From DASSYK01 sp036258315 (lineage in GTDB: Bacteria > Actinomycetota > Thermoleophilia > Solirubrobacterales > 70-9), in contig DATADX010000067.1 of the NCBI GenBank assembly GCA_036258315.1, positions 1 through 64,000 on the forward strand: a stretch of 64,000 nt of DNA, read 5' to 3'. The notes under the pieces were generated by a model. That model did no database searches and was not told the DNA's origin. It saw only the letters and a list, made by a program, of their open reading frames with translations. Positions 34,343 to 42,349 of the stretch are shown here, in pieces (position 1 is the stretch's first letter; each line of letters begins with the position of its first letter). The translations under genes and the position numbers were made by a program.

Positions 34343-34989
34343 GCGCGGACCGGGGCGCCGGTCTGATCGCCGCCGCCGGGGTTGGCGAGGCGCGCGAAGT
34401 AGGCCAGGCGCGGCCCGAGGCGGCGATCGAAGCGCAGCCCGCTCACCTCGGCGTGTCTGAGCAGCGACCCGAAGGTGACCATGTGGGGGTCTCCGAACAG
34501 CTCGCCGACGACGAGCCGGCCACCGGGCCGCAGGACGCGGCGCAGCTCGCGCACGGCCGCACGCTGGTCGGGGACCTCGCCCAGGACCGTGACCAGGTAG
34601 GCGGCGTCGAAGCTGTCGTCCTCGTATGGCATCGCGGTCGCGTCGGCCAGGGTCGGAGTGACGTTGGCGAGGCCTCGCTCGGCGGCGCGACGCATCGTGT
34701 GGTCGAGCATCTCCTGCTGCACGTCGAGGATCTCGACCGAGCCCCCGCGGCCGACCGCCTCGGCGACGTCGAGGGTGTAGTAGCCGGTCCCGGGGCCCAC
34801 CTCGAGCACCCGCTCGCCGGGCTCGGGGGCGAGGATCTGAAGGAGCCGGGCCCGCGTGATGATCGGGTGCGGCGCCTCCACCCAGAAGCGTTGGTTGTAG
34901 GGGCAGGCGGATGGATTTCGGCGCCACCAGAGTGCGGCCGCGCCCAGCGCCAGCGCGGCGGCGAGCAGCAGCCCCTTCAGCGCCCGCAT
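34339..34989 (-). CDS. SAM-dependent methyltransferase with N-terminal membrane anchor
   Basis: 216 aa. Residues about 5-22 are hydrophobic (LLLAAALALGAAALWW). A class I methyltransferase domain follows: VLEVGPGTGYYTLDVAEAVG (motif I), DATAMPYEDDSFDAAYLV (motif II area) and LRRVLRPGGRLVVGELFGDP. Substrate unknown, possibly a membrane lipid or quinone. ATG 34989 was chosen because AAGGTG lies 5 nt upstream; an in-frame ATG at 35025 is the alternative. Downstream of DUF3107 in the same direction; convergent with the BtrH-like gene (4-bp overlap). Confidence 0.85.
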   Translation of the reverse strand: MRALKGLLLAAALALGAAALWWRRNPSACPYNQRFWVEAPHPIITRARLLQILAPEPGERVLEVGPGTGYYTLDVAEAVGRGGSVEILDVQQEMLDHTMRRAAERGLANVTPTLADATAMPYEDDSFDAAYLVTVLGEVPDQRAAVRELRRVLRPGGRLVVGELFGDPHMVTFGSLLRHAEVSGLRFDRRLGPRLAYFARLANPGGGDQTGAPVRA

Positions 34990-35027
34990 TCGCCCACCTT
35001 CACAGTCGGGATCGCTGCACGCCATCC

Positions 35028-35246
35028 CTAGCCGCCGAAGCCGATCCCATGCGGGGCCGCGGCGCTGCGCAGGAACACGACCTGGCGGAGGTCGAGCGAG
35101 ACGTTGCCGTCGTCGGTCTCGAGGTCGAACCAGCCCTTCGCCTGGTCCAGGCGGGAGCGCAGTTCCTTGAGCTTCTCGGCGTCGATCTTCACCTCGACCA
35201 CCTGGCCGCCGGAGAAGCCGATCGAGACCCGCTCCGCGTTGGCCAT
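35028..35246 (-). CDS. DUF3107 family protein
   Basis: 72 aa. Matches the small actinobacterial DUF3107 family in length and pattern (RVSIGFSGGQVVEVKIDAEK near the N terminus; DGNVSLDLRQVVFLRS near the C terminus). Function unknown. Start ATG 35246 overlaps the stop of the epimerase gene (TGATG), so the two are co-translated. Confidence 0.85.
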   Translation of the reverse strand: MANAERVSIGFSGGQVVEVKIDAEKLKELRSRLDQAKGWFDLETDDGNVSLDLRQVVFLRSAAAPHGIGFGG

Positions 35247-35677
35247 CAGGCCCCATCCCCGTCCGCGGCTCCCGCGTGCGCCGGCTCCACGATCTCGGTG
35301 AGGACGCCGCCCGTCGCCCTCGGGTGCACGAAGGCGACGCGCGACTCGCGGATCCCGACGCGTGGCTCGCCGTCGATCAGCTCGACGCCGGCCTCCTTCA
35401 GCAGCGAGAGGGTGGCGTCGATGTCCGAGACGGCGTAGGCGACGTGATGCAGGCCCGGTCCCTTGCGGTCGAGGTACTTGCCGACCGGGGTGTCAGGGCC
35501 GAGCGGGCGGAGCAGCTCGACGTGGCCCTCGCCGACGTCGAGCAGCACCGCCTCGACGCCCTGGGACTCGACGGTCTCGCGGTGGGCGACCGGCATTCCG
35601 AGGGTCCCCTCGTAGAGCGCGATCGCCGCCTCGAGGTCCTCCGTTGCCACGCCGACGTGGTCGATCCGGTCCAGCAT
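35246..35677 (-). CDS. mce: Methylmalonyl-CoA epimerase
   Basis: 143 aa VOC-fold enzyme converting (2S)- and (2R)-methylmalonyl-CoA, linking propionate and odd-chain/branched catabolism to succinyl-CoA. Metal ligands appear in IDHVGVATEDLEAAIALYE, GEGHVELLRP, LHHVAYAVSDI and LTEIVEPA. Length is typical. Leaderless start 7 nt after TAGACT. Methylmalonyl-CoA mutase is not in the window. Confidence 0.93.
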   Translation of the reverse strand: MLDRIDHVGVATEDLEAAIALYEGTLGMPVAHRETVESQGVEAVLLDVGEGHVELLRPLGPDTPVGKYLDRKGPGLHHVAYAVSDIDATLSLLKEAGVELIDGEPRVGIRESRVAFVHPRATGGVLTEIVEPAHAGAADGDGA

Positions 35678-35684
35678 CGGGCGC

Positions 35685-35690
35685 AGTCTA
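35685..35690 (-). promoter_or_regulatory. -10 TAGACT, leaderless mce operon
   Basis: TAGACT (35690-35685) ends 7 nt before ATG 35677, directly after the DUF1385 gene stop. Confidence 0.5.
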
Positions 35691-35692
35691 AT

Positions 35693-36535
35693 TCAGGCCG
35701 CTGCGCCGGCTTCCTGCTCCACCCGCAGGATCTCGCGGAGGGCGGCGACGCCGACGTCGAGCTGGTCGCGGGTGGGCTCCTTGGTCGCGACCAGGCGCTG
35801 GATCTCGTGACCGGGGCGATGGAAGGCTCGCGCCGCGGCGGTGTCGGGATTGCGCTCGCTCCAGGCGAACATCTCGGCCGCGAGCGAGACGCTCGCGACG
35901 GCGACGACGCTGCGCGCGACGGAGCCGGGCCTCTCGAGCACCCTGTCGAGGACCAGCTGGCCCGCGGCGGAGAGGACCAGCATCGGCGCGACCAGGTTGG
36001 ACCCGCAGCGATCGTGCTCCTTGGTCGCGGCCGTGGCGTCGTCGGAGCCTCGCTCGTATGCGCCGATCGCCTTGTGCTCGGCGCCGTGGTAGGCGGCGAG
36101 ATTGCGGTCGGCGAGCGCGACCAGCGCCGGCGCCAGCCCGAGCGCTGCCTGGCCGAGCTCGCGCCCGGGTCCGCCGCCGCCCGCTCGCAGGGCGCGGCCC
36201 GCGGCGGATGCCGCGAACATCGTCCCCAGCACGCGGAGATCCTCGAACGGGAGGCGCGCCGAACGCAGCCGCACCCGGACGAGCGGGATCAGGAGGAAGG
36301 CCTCGGCGAGCCGCAGCGGGCCGCGCAACAGCGGAGCGCGCACCGCGAGCCCCGGCGCCAGCACCGGCTTCGGGCCCGACGCCACCTCGATCTCGCCGGC
36401 ATCGTTGCGCGCCGCCGCCGCCCACGAGGTCGGCCCGTGGATCAGCAACCCATTGCGAAGCGCCATCCCGCCAAGCCGCAGCGGATGCTCCCCGCCGCCG
36501 TCGCCGTTCATCCGGTGGCCGTTGTCGCCGCTCAC
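35693..36535 (-). CDS. DUF1385 (YqhQ-like) membrane protein
   Basis: 280 aa. Near the start GGMALRNGLLIHGPTSWA and in the middle YHGAEHKAIGAYE and HDRCGSNLV are the hallmarks of DUF1385, a predicted membrane metalloenzyme-like family of unknown function. Two or three hydrophobic segments (residues about 95-115, 180-215). GTG 36535 overlaps the M20 peptidase stop by 4 bp (GTGA); ATG 36511 is an alternative. Co-transcribed with the peptidase. Confidence 0.85.
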   Translation of the reverse strand: MSGDNGHRMNGDGGGEHPLRLGGMALRNGLLIHGPTSWAAAARNDAGEIEVASGPKPVLAPGLAVRAPLLRGPLRLAEAFLLIPLVRVRLRSARLPFEDLRVLGTMFAASAAGRALRAGGGGPGRELGQAALGLAPALVALADRNLAAYHGAEHKAIGAYERGSDDATAATKEHDRCGSNLVAPMLVLSAAGQLVLDRVLERPGSVARSVVAVASVSLAAEMFAWSERNPDTAAARAFHRPGHEIQRLVATKEPTRDQLDVGVAALREILRVEQEAGAAA

Positions 36536-37869
36536 GAGAGCACCCTCTGGGGCAGCTCGAAGAAGAAGCCTGCCGCGAGCTCGACGTCGGCGGCAGGAAC
36601 CCGCTCGTCGGCTCCGTGGATCAGCGGGGCCAACTCGAGCAGCGGAATGGCCCGGTGGGGGCAGAACCCGTAGACGACGGCCGAGTCGAACGCGCTGCGG
36701 AACCAGTTGCTGTCGCTGAACCCGGGCATCACGATCGGAGCGAGCTCGGCGCCCGGGTCGGTCTCGGCGAGCCAGCCGCGAATCGCATCGGTGAGCGGCG
36801 TCTCGAGCTCGGATCGGTTGCCGACGACGGCCTCGCTGAACTCGAGCTCGTACTCGCGCTCGCCGAGCACCGCCTCGATCCGCTCCCGCGCGTCGTCGGC
36901 GTCGAAGCCGGGCGGGACGCGGCAGTCGATCATCACCTCGGCGCTCGACGGGATCACGTTGATCTTGTGACCCGACCGGAACACCGTCGGCGTCAGGGTC
37001 ACACCGACCATCGGCTCCGCGAGCAGGTCCGCGAGCTCGGGCTGCTCGGCACGGAGGCGGCGCAGGCCCGCCTCGACCGCGTCGTCGCCCTCGTAGGGCT
37101 CGCCGAAGATCGCGGTGAAGAAGGCGGGCCCCTCGGGCGTGTGCTCGGGCGGCGGCTGCTCGGTCAGCCGCGTGACGATCGGGGCCAGCTTCAGGAGCGC
37201 GTTCTCGCCGACCCTGGGCAGCGAGGCGTGGCCCGCGCGGCCGTGCGCCGTCACCCTCGCCCGGAAGATGCCCTTCTCGCCGACGCTGATCGTGTAGAGG
37301 CGGCGATCGCCGATCTCGATGGTGCTGCCTCCGCCCTCGTTGACGACGAAGTCGCTGCGGACCTTGTCCGGATGCTGGTCGCAGAGCCAGCGGGCGCCGA
37401 GGTCGCCCCCGGTCTCCTCGTCTGCGACCAGGACCAGCAGGAGCTCGCCCGCGGGGCGCCAGCCGCTCCGCCCGAGCCCCAGGCACGCGGCGAGCTCGGA
37501 CGCGACCTGCCCCTTCATGTCGAGCGCGCCGCGGCCCCAGATCCAGCCGTCGACCTCCTCCCCGCCCCACGGATCGCGGCTCCACTCCTCGCGGTCCGCG
37601 CGAACCGTGTCGACGTGCCCGAGCAGGGCAAGGGTCGGCCCGTCCTCGTCGCCGCGCAGGCGGGCGACCAGGTTGGGGCGCTCGGGCTCGGCGGCGAGCA
37701 GCTCGCACTCGAAGCCCGCGGCGCTCAGGAGGCCGGCCAGCTGCTCCTGGAGGGCCAGCTCGTTCCCCGGCGGGTTGACGGTGTCGGCCCGGATCAGCCG
37801 CTGCAGAAGCTCCACGGCCTCGCGCCCGAGGCCGGCGGGAACAGCGGTGATTGCGGTCCCCTCCGCCAT
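36532..37869 (-). CDS. M20 family zinc peptidase/deacylase (ArgE/DapE-like)
   Basis: 445 aa. Metal-site motifs are LLGHVDTV (near residue 86), GRGALDMKG (near 113), ADEETGG with the catalytic Glu (near 149) and LIHGADERVPAADVE near the end. A dimerisation lid follows GRAGHASLPRVGENAL. The family includes acetylornithine deacetylase, succinyl-DAP desuccinylase and carboxypeptidases; the exact substrate cannot be fixed. ATG 37869 is leaderless, 6 nt after TAAGCT. First gene of a two-gene operon with DUF1385. Confidence 0.88.
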   Translation of the reverse strand: MAEGTAITAVPAGLGREAVELLQRLIRADTVNPPGNELALQEQLAGLLSAAGFECELLAAEPERPNLVARLRGDEDGPTLALLGHVDTVRADREEWSRDPWGGEEVDGWIWGRGALDMKGQVASELAACLGLGRSGWRPAGELLLVLVADEETGGDLGARWLCDQHPDKVRSDFVVNEGGGSTIEIGDRRLYTISVGEKGIFRARVTAHGRAGHASLPRVGENALLKLAPIVTRLTEQPPPEHTPEGPAFFTAIFGEPYEGDDAVEAGLRRLRAEQPELADLLAEPMVGVTLTPTVFRSGHKINVIPSSAEVMIDCRVPPGFDADDARERIEAVLGEREYELEFSEAVVGNRSELETPLTDAIRGWLAETDPGAELAPIVMPGFSDSNWFRSAFDSAVVYGFCPHRAIPLLELAPLIHGADERVPAADVELAAGFFFELPQRVLS

Positions 37870-37875
37870 TGGCGC

Positions 37876-37881
37876 AGCTTA
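37876..37881 (-). promoter_or_regulatory. -10 TAAGCT, leaderless M20 operon
   Basis: TAAGCT (37881-37876) ends 6 nt before ATG 37869. Confidence 0.5.
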
Positions 37882-37908
37882 GAGCCCGCGCAGCGCGGCC
37901 CGGGGGCC

Positions 37909-39075
37909 TCAGGGGACGGAGGCCCCGAGCAACACGGCGGCGGTGCCGACGGCGGCGGCCCCGAGCAGCGTCGTCACCACCCCGAGTCGCAGCACCAGCA
38001 GGGCCACGGTGGCTCCAGCGAGCACTCCCCACTGCCACCCTTCGGTGAGCGCCAGCGCGAGGGAAATCGACGCCCCGAGGATCGCCCCGATCGCCGCCGG
38101 GCCGGCGCCGCCGAGAAAGGCCTGGGCGTCACGGTTCGCGCGCAGCGCCTCGAAGTGACGCGCGCCGGCGAGCACGAGCAGGAACGAGGGCGCGAACGCG
38201 ACCGCGGCCGCGAGCAGCGCGCCGCCGGTGCCGCCGGCGGCCCAGCCGACAACCGCGACGGTGTGCGTGATCGGTCCGGGCGTCACCTGGCCGAGGGCCA
38301 CGGCGTTGAGGAACTCGGCGTCCGTCATCCACTGATATGTGTCGACGGCGTCGCGCTGCATCAGAGGGACGATCACGAACCCGCCGCCGTAGGAGAGCGC
38401 CCCGACCTTGAACGCGACCCAGACGAGCGCCCCGACGCCGCCGCTGATCGCCGCCACGAGCGCGACGAGGAGCGGCCACGCGTGCTGCCCGAGGGCAGGT
38501 CGGGTTCGCCGCTGAAAGCCGAGCTCGACCAGCCCCGAGCCGACCAGCACGAGCACGACCCACGGCCCGACGGTGGCGCTGGCGATGAACCCGGCCGCCA
38601 CATACGCCGCCCAGCGCGCGAGCGAGGCGGCGCGCTCGCGGCTCGGGCCGATCAGCGTCGATCCGGCGTGGAGCGCGACCGCTGCCACGGCGGCGCCCGC
38701 CCCGCCGCCCGCCCCCTTGATCCAATCGGGCGGCGAGCTCAGGAAGAGCACGGAAAGCCCGAGGATCGCGATCAGCCCGGGGAGAATGAACGCCGCGCCG
38801 CCGACCAGCGCCCCAGGGGCGCCGCGCAGCGTCCAGGCGCAGAAGATCGAGAGCTGGGTTGAGGCCGGGCCCGGGAGCAGGTTGCACGCCGCGATCGCAT
38901 CCTCGAAGCGGTGAGCCGAGATCCAGCGGCGTCGCTCGACGGTGAGCTCGCGCAGCAGCGCGATGTGGGCGGGAGGGCCGCCGAACCCGACCACGCCGAT
39001 CCTTCCCCACTCGCGCGCGATGGTCAGCAAGTCCGGGCGGCTGTCTCGGTCGGGCGACAAGGGGGAGGGACTCAT
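37909..39075 (-). CDS. chrA: Chromate-transporter family (CHR) protein
   Basis: 388 aa, the long bidomain CHR type: two homologous halves of about five to six helices, each opening with a conserved block (REWGRIGVVGFGGPPAHIAL near residue 20; VAFKVGALSYGGGFVIVPLM near 225). The VTPGPITHTVAVVGWAAGG segment is typical. Family members export chromate; other anions are possible. Start uncertain: ATG 39075 lies only 9 bp from the rarA start and inside its -10 element; TTG at 39060 is an alternative. Confidence 0.88.
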   Translation of the reverse strand: MSPSPLSPDRDSRPDLLTIAREWGRIGVVGFGGPPAHIALLRELTVERRRWISAHRFEDAIAACNLLPGPASTQLSIFCAWTLRGAPGALVGGAAFILPGLIAILGLSVLFLSSPPDWIKGAGGGAGAAVAAVALHAGSTLIGPSRERAASLARWAAYVAAGFIASATVGPWVVLVLVGSGLVELGFQRRTRPALGQHAWPLLVALVAAISGGVGALVWVAFKVGALSYGGGFVIVPLMQRDAVDTYQWMTDAEFLNAVALGQVTPGPITHTVAVVGWAAGGTGGALLAAAVAFAPSFLLVLAGARHFEALRANRDAQAFLGGAGPAAIGAILGASISLALALTEGWQWGVLAGATVALLVLRLGVVTTLLGAAAVGTAAVLLGASVP

Positions 39076-39078
39076 ACT
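39073..39078 (+). promoter_or_regulatory. -10 CATACT, leaderless rarA, overlapping the chrA start codon
   Basis: CATACT ends 6 nt before ATG 39085. The same bases contain the complement of the chrA ATG (39075-39073), so the two genes compete for one small region. Confidence 0.45.
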
Positions 39079-39084
39079 TCATCC

Positions 39085-40425
39085 ATGGCCGACGAGCGGT
39101 TGTTCGAGACCGAGGATGCGGCGGGGCAGACGGGTGTCCCGGTCGCCGACGCGCCGCTGGCGACGCGGATGCGCCCGCCCGACCTCGACGAGTTCATCGG
39201 TCAGGGCGAACTGCTCGAGCCGGGGTCCGCGCTGCGCGTCGCGATCGAGTCGGGCGAGCCCCACAGCGCGATCTTCTACGGGCCGCCGGGCACGGGGAAG
39301 ACGACGCTGGCGCGGATCATCGCGGCCCGAGCCCGCGGCGCGTTCGAGGAGCTGTCGGCCGTCAATGCCGGACGCCCCGAGGTCCGTCAGGTGATCGAGC
39401 GCGCCGAGCGGCGCCGCGTCTCGGGCCGGCCGACGATCTTCTTCCTCGACGAGATCCATCGCTTCAACAAGGCCCAGCAGGACGCCCTCCTGCCGGCGGT
39501 CGAGGAGGGGTTGCTGACGCTAATCGGGGCAACCACCGAGAACCCCTACTTCGAGGTCAACTCGGCGCTCCTCTCGCGGACCCAGATCTACGAGTTCCGC
39601 CAGCTCGACGCCGCCGACATCGAGGCGCTGTTGCGCCGGGCGCTGAGCGCCGGGCGCGGCCTTCCCGACGCCCCGCCGGTCGGCGACGAGGCACTCGAGA
39701 TGCTGGCGACGCGCGCGGGAGGCGACGCCCGCGTCGCGCTCGCGGCGCTCGAGCGGGCCGTCGAGACGACCGTCGCGGCGGGCGAAGGCGAGGTCAGGGT
39801 CGAGGCGGTCGAGGACGCCCTGCAGCGTAAGGCCCTGCTCTACGACCGCGCCGGCGACAAGCACTACGACTACATCTCGGCCTGGATCAAGGCGACGCGC
39901 GGCTCCGACGTCGACGCCTCGATCTACTACCTCGCGGTGATGCTCGAGGGCGGCGAGGATCCCCGCTTCATCGCCAGGCGGATGGTGATCTTCGCGTCCG
40001 AGGACGTCGGCAACGCCGACCCGCAGGCGCTCGTGGTCGCGACCGCGGCGGGGCAGGCGGTCGACCGGGTCGGGCTTCCCGAGTGCGCGCTCAACCTCGC
40101 CCAGGCGTCCGCCTACCTGGCGCTGGCGCCGAAGTCGAACGCATCGACGCGCGCGATCGCGCGGGCGACGAGCCACGTCCGCGAGCACGGCGCCGCGGAG
40201 CCCCCTCCCTATCTCCAGGACGCCCACTACCCCGGCGCCAAGCAGCTCGGCCGGGGGAGCGGCTACCGCTACCCCCATGACGAGCCCGACGGGGTCAGCG
40301 ACCAGCCGCTCGCGCCCGGGACCGTCCGCGGCGAGCGCTTCTACGAGCCCGTCGAGCGCGGCTTCGAGCGCCAGCTCCGCGAGCGGCTGGAGTGGCTGCG
40401 CTCCCGGCTCGGAATCGGACTCTGA
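39085..40425 (+). CDS. rarA: Replication-associated recombination protein RarA (MgsA)
   Basis: 446 aa AAA+ clamp-loader-like ATPase acting at stalled replication forks. Walker A YGPPGTGKTTLA (near residue 68), Walker B FFLDEIHRFNKAQQDALLPAVE, sensor ATTENPYFEVNSALLSR; the C-terminal MgsA part includes DKHYDYISAWIKATRGSD and RFIARRMVIFASEDVGNADP. Complete and of normal length. A structured non-coding stretch follows, then an aldehyde dehydrogenase gene. Confidence 0.95.
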   Translation: MADERLFETEDAAGQTGVPVADAPLATRMRPPDLDEFIGQGELLEPGSALRVAIESGEPHSAIFYGPPGTGKTTLARIIAARARGAFEELSAVNAGRPEVRQVIERAERRRVSGRPTIFFLDEIHRFNKAQQDALLPAVEEGLLTLIGATTENPYFEVNSALLSRTQIYEFRQLDAADIEALLRRALSAGRGLPDAPPVGDEALEMLATRAGGDARVALAALERAVETTVAAGEGEVRVEAVEDALQRKALLYDRAGDKHYDYISAWIKATRGSDVDASIYYLAVMLEGGEDPRFIARRMVIFASEDVGNADPQALVVATAAGQAVDRVGLPECALNLAQASAYLALAPKSNASTRAIARATSHVREHGAAEPPPYLQDAHYPGAKQLGRGSGYRYPHDEPDGVSDQPLAPGTVRGERFYEPVERGFERQLRERLEWLRSRLGIGL

Positions 40426-40452
40426 TTAGCGCCGTGTTAAGCGGGCGGCGGG

Positions 40453-40560
40453 CCCGTGAACTGCGCAACCCTGGCGACGAAGCAGTGTTCTACGGGAAGT
40501 CTGACGCTCCGGTCGCACACGTTCGCCGGAGCCCGCGCGTAAAAGCCGGGGAGTGGACAC
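40453..40560 (+). ncRNA. Structured RNA candidate downstream of rarA
   Basis: Two good stem-loops lie in a non-coding stretch. Stem A pairs 40453-40464 with 40482-40496 (12 base pairs, small bulges, 17-nt loop). Stem B pairs GCTCCGG (40506-40512) with CCGGAGC (40526-40532), 13-nt loop. A strong terminator-like hairpin begins at 40561. The element could be a free small RNA (a 6S-like RNA is a thought, because rarA lies close to the 6S gene in Bacillus subtilis) or a cis-regulator for the following gene. No known RNA family is recognised by eye; secondary structures drawn by hand in GC-rich DNA are easily fortuitous. Confidence 0.35.
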
Positions 40561-40595
40561 GAGGGCCGGAAGCCAGGGGATTGCTTCCGGCCCTC
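40561..40595 (+). terminator. Strong stem-loop terminator
   Basis: A perfect 13-bp stem pairs 40561-40573 (GAGGGCCGGAAGC) with 40583-40595 (GCTTCCGGCCCTC), 9-nt loop, followed by ATTTAT. It is the strongest hairpin seen in the window. It would end transcripts from rarA and/or the structured RNA before the aldehyde dehydrogenase promoter. Confidence 0.75.
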
Positions 40596-40604
40596 ATTTA
40601 TGTC

Positions 40605-40628
40605 GGTCCCGATATGTGGGGTCCCGAT
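40605..40628 (+). repeat. Direct repeat GGTCCCGAT x2 upstream of aldehyde dehydrogenase
   Basis: GGTCCCGAT occurs at 40605-40613 and 40620-40628 (15-bp period), just upstream of the TAGAAT hexamer. Position suits an activator or repressor site. Confidence 0.35.
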
Positions 40629-40637
40629 GCCGGGTCG

Positions 40638-40643
40638 TAGAAT
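40638..40643 (+). promoter_or_regulatory. -10 TAGAAT of aldehyde dehydrogenase gene
   Basis: TAGAAT lies 37 nt before ATG 40681, leaving a 30-nt leader that contains the ribosome site AGGAGAGGAAG. This gene is therefore leadered. Confidence 0.45.
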
Positions 40644-40680
40644 CGGGCCGACCCCGGCCCCCAGGAGAGGAAGCAGCCCG

Positions 40681-42309
40681 ATGGCCTCCAGCACCAAGAG
40701 CAAGAGCGGCGGCTCGTCCAAGTCGAGCGGCAACGGCGCGAAGACCGACGGGCTCGAGTCATTCAGCCCGGCGACGGGGGAGCTGCTGGGCTCGGTCGAG
40801 ACGCTGTCGCCGGGCAAGGTCCAGGCGGTCGTCGACGACGTCGCCGAGGTGCAGCCGTTCTGGGCGCAGCTGTCCCTCGCCGACCGCGCGCGCTACATGC
40901 GGCGCGCCGCCGAGCTGCTGCTCGAGGAGATCGACGACCTCGCCGAGCTGCTCACGCGCGAACAGGGCAAGCCGCGGGTCGAGAGCTACACGATGGAGCT
41001 GCTGCCGACGGTCGACGCGCTGAACTGGATCGCCGACGCCGGGCCCGACCTGCTCGCCGACGAGCGAGTCCCGATGCCACAGGCGTTCCTGAAGACGAAG
41101 CGCTCGAAGTTCCTCTACGAGCCGATCGGCGTCGTCGGCGTGATCGCCCCCTGGAACTACCCGTGGTCGATCCCGTTCGGCGAGGTCGCGATCGCGCTGA
41201 TGGCCGGCAACGGCGTCGTCCTGAAGCCGGCCAGCCTGACGCCGCTGATCGGAGAGCGGATCCGGATGCTGTTCGAGAAGGCGGGCTTCCCCGAGGGGCT
41301 CGTTCGCACCATCCACGGGGGCGGCCGGATCGGAGATGCCCTCGTCAAGTCCAGCGCCGGGAAGATCTTCTTCACCGGCTCCGTCGAAGTCGGTTACAAG
41401 GTCGGCGTCGAGTGCGCCAAGCGGATGAAGGGCTCGGTGCTCGAGCTGGGCGGGAAGGACCCCCAGCTCGTCTGCGCCGACGCAGATCTCGCGAACGCGA
41501 TCTCCGGCGCTGTCTGGGGGGGCTTCGCAAACGCCGGACAGACATGCTCGGGGATCGAGCGCGTCTACGTCCACCGGGACGTCGCCGACGAGTTCCTCGC
41601 CGGGGTCGTCCGCGAGACCGAGCGCCTCACCGTCGGTGACCCGCGCGACTGGGAGACCGAGATCGGCCCGATGGTCTCCGACGAGCAGGCGGCGACCGTC
41701 GGCGAGCTCGTCGACGACGCGGTCAAGTCCGGCGCCGAGAAGCTGACTGGCGGGCCGACGGAGGTGAAAGGGCTGAAGGGCAGCTTCATCGCCCCGGTGG
41801 TGCTCACCGGCGTCACCCACGAGATGCGGATCATGAAGGAAGAGATCTTCGGCCCGGTGCTCCCGATCGTCACGATGGAGTCCGAGCAGGAGGCGCTGGA
41901 GCTCGCGAACGACTCGCGGTTCGGCCTCGGCGCCTCGGTCTGGACCAGGGACCGGGGCAAGGGCGAGCGGATGGCGCGCCAGATCGAGTCGGGAATGGTC
42001 TGGGTCAACGACCATTCGTTCTCGCACGGCGCCTGTCAGTGCGCCTGGGGCGGCGTCAAGGACTCCGGCCTCGGCCGCTCGCACTCGAAGTTCGGCTTCT
42101 ACGAGTGCGTCAACGTCAAGCAGCTCAGCTGGGAGCCGGGCTGGACTCGCGACTTCTGGTGGCAGCCGTACGACCGCGACCTCGGCCAGGCGATCCGCTC
42201 GTCCGCCCAGCTCCTCTACGGCCGCAACGGGAAGCGGCTCGAAGCGCTGCGCGAGGGCGCAGGCGCGCTCGTCCGGGTAGGCCGGAAGACGCTCCGCAAG
42301 GGCGCCTGA
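40681..42309 (+). CDS. Aldehyde dehydrogenase family protein
   Basis: 542 aa. The first 30 residues are Ser/Lys/Gly-rich and probably disordered. The ALDH fold follows: APWNYPWSIPFGEVAIALMAGN, catalytic Glu in VLELGGKDPQLV (near residue 255), catalytic Cys in GQTCSGIERVY (near 288), EEIFGPVLPIV near 398. The C terminus extends about 60 residues past the usual end (SWEPGWTRDFWWQPYDRDL and on), a feature of ALDHs related to plant/fungal acyl aldehyde enzymes and not of succinate-semialdehyde types. Substrate open. Confidence 0.92.
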   Translation: MASSTKSKSGGSSKSSGNGAKTDGLESFSPATGELLGSVETLSPGKVQAVVDDVAEVQPFWAQLSLADRARYMRRAAELLLEEIDDLAELLTREQGKPRVESYTMELLPTVDALNWIADAGPDLLADERVPMPQAFLKTKRSKFLYEPIGVVGVIAPWNYPWSIPFGEVAIALMAGNGVVLKPASLTPLIGERIRMLFEKAGFPEGLVRTIHGGGRIGDALVKSSAGKIFFTGSVEVGYKVGVECAKRMKGSVLELGGKDPQLVCADADLANAISGAVWGGFANAGQTCSGIERVYVHRDVADEFLAGVVRETERLTVGDPRDWETEIGPMVSDEQAATVGELVDDAVKSGAEKLTGGPTEVKGLKGSFIAPVVLTGVTHEMRIMKEEIFGPVLPIVTMESEQEALELANDSRFGLGASVWTRDRGKGERMARQIESGMVWVNDHSFSHGACQCAWGGVKDSGLGRSHSKFGFYECVNVKQLSWEPGWTRDFWWQPYDRDLGQAIRSSAQLLYGRNGKRLEALREGAGALVRVGRKTLRKGA

Positions 42310-42337
42310 CGCGACGATTGCGACGGCCGAGGACGGG

Positions 42338-42343
42338 TAAGGT
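42338..42343 (+). promoter_or_regulatory. -10 TAAGGT, leaderless secreted protein gene
   Basis: TAAGGT ends 6 nt before GTG 42350. Confidence 0.5.
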
Positions 42344-42349
42344 TCAACC

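Noticed and set aside
40561..40595. SRP RNA-like CCGGAAG motif
   Set aside because: The GGAAG is buried in a perfect 13-bp stem and the flanking conserved SRP loop sequences are missing; it is better read as a terminator.
40437..40817. 126-codon minus-strand frame over the rarA-ALDH gap
   Set aside because: It crosses the terminator hairpin and runs antisense into the aldehyde dehydrogenase gene; no motif or ribosome site supports it.
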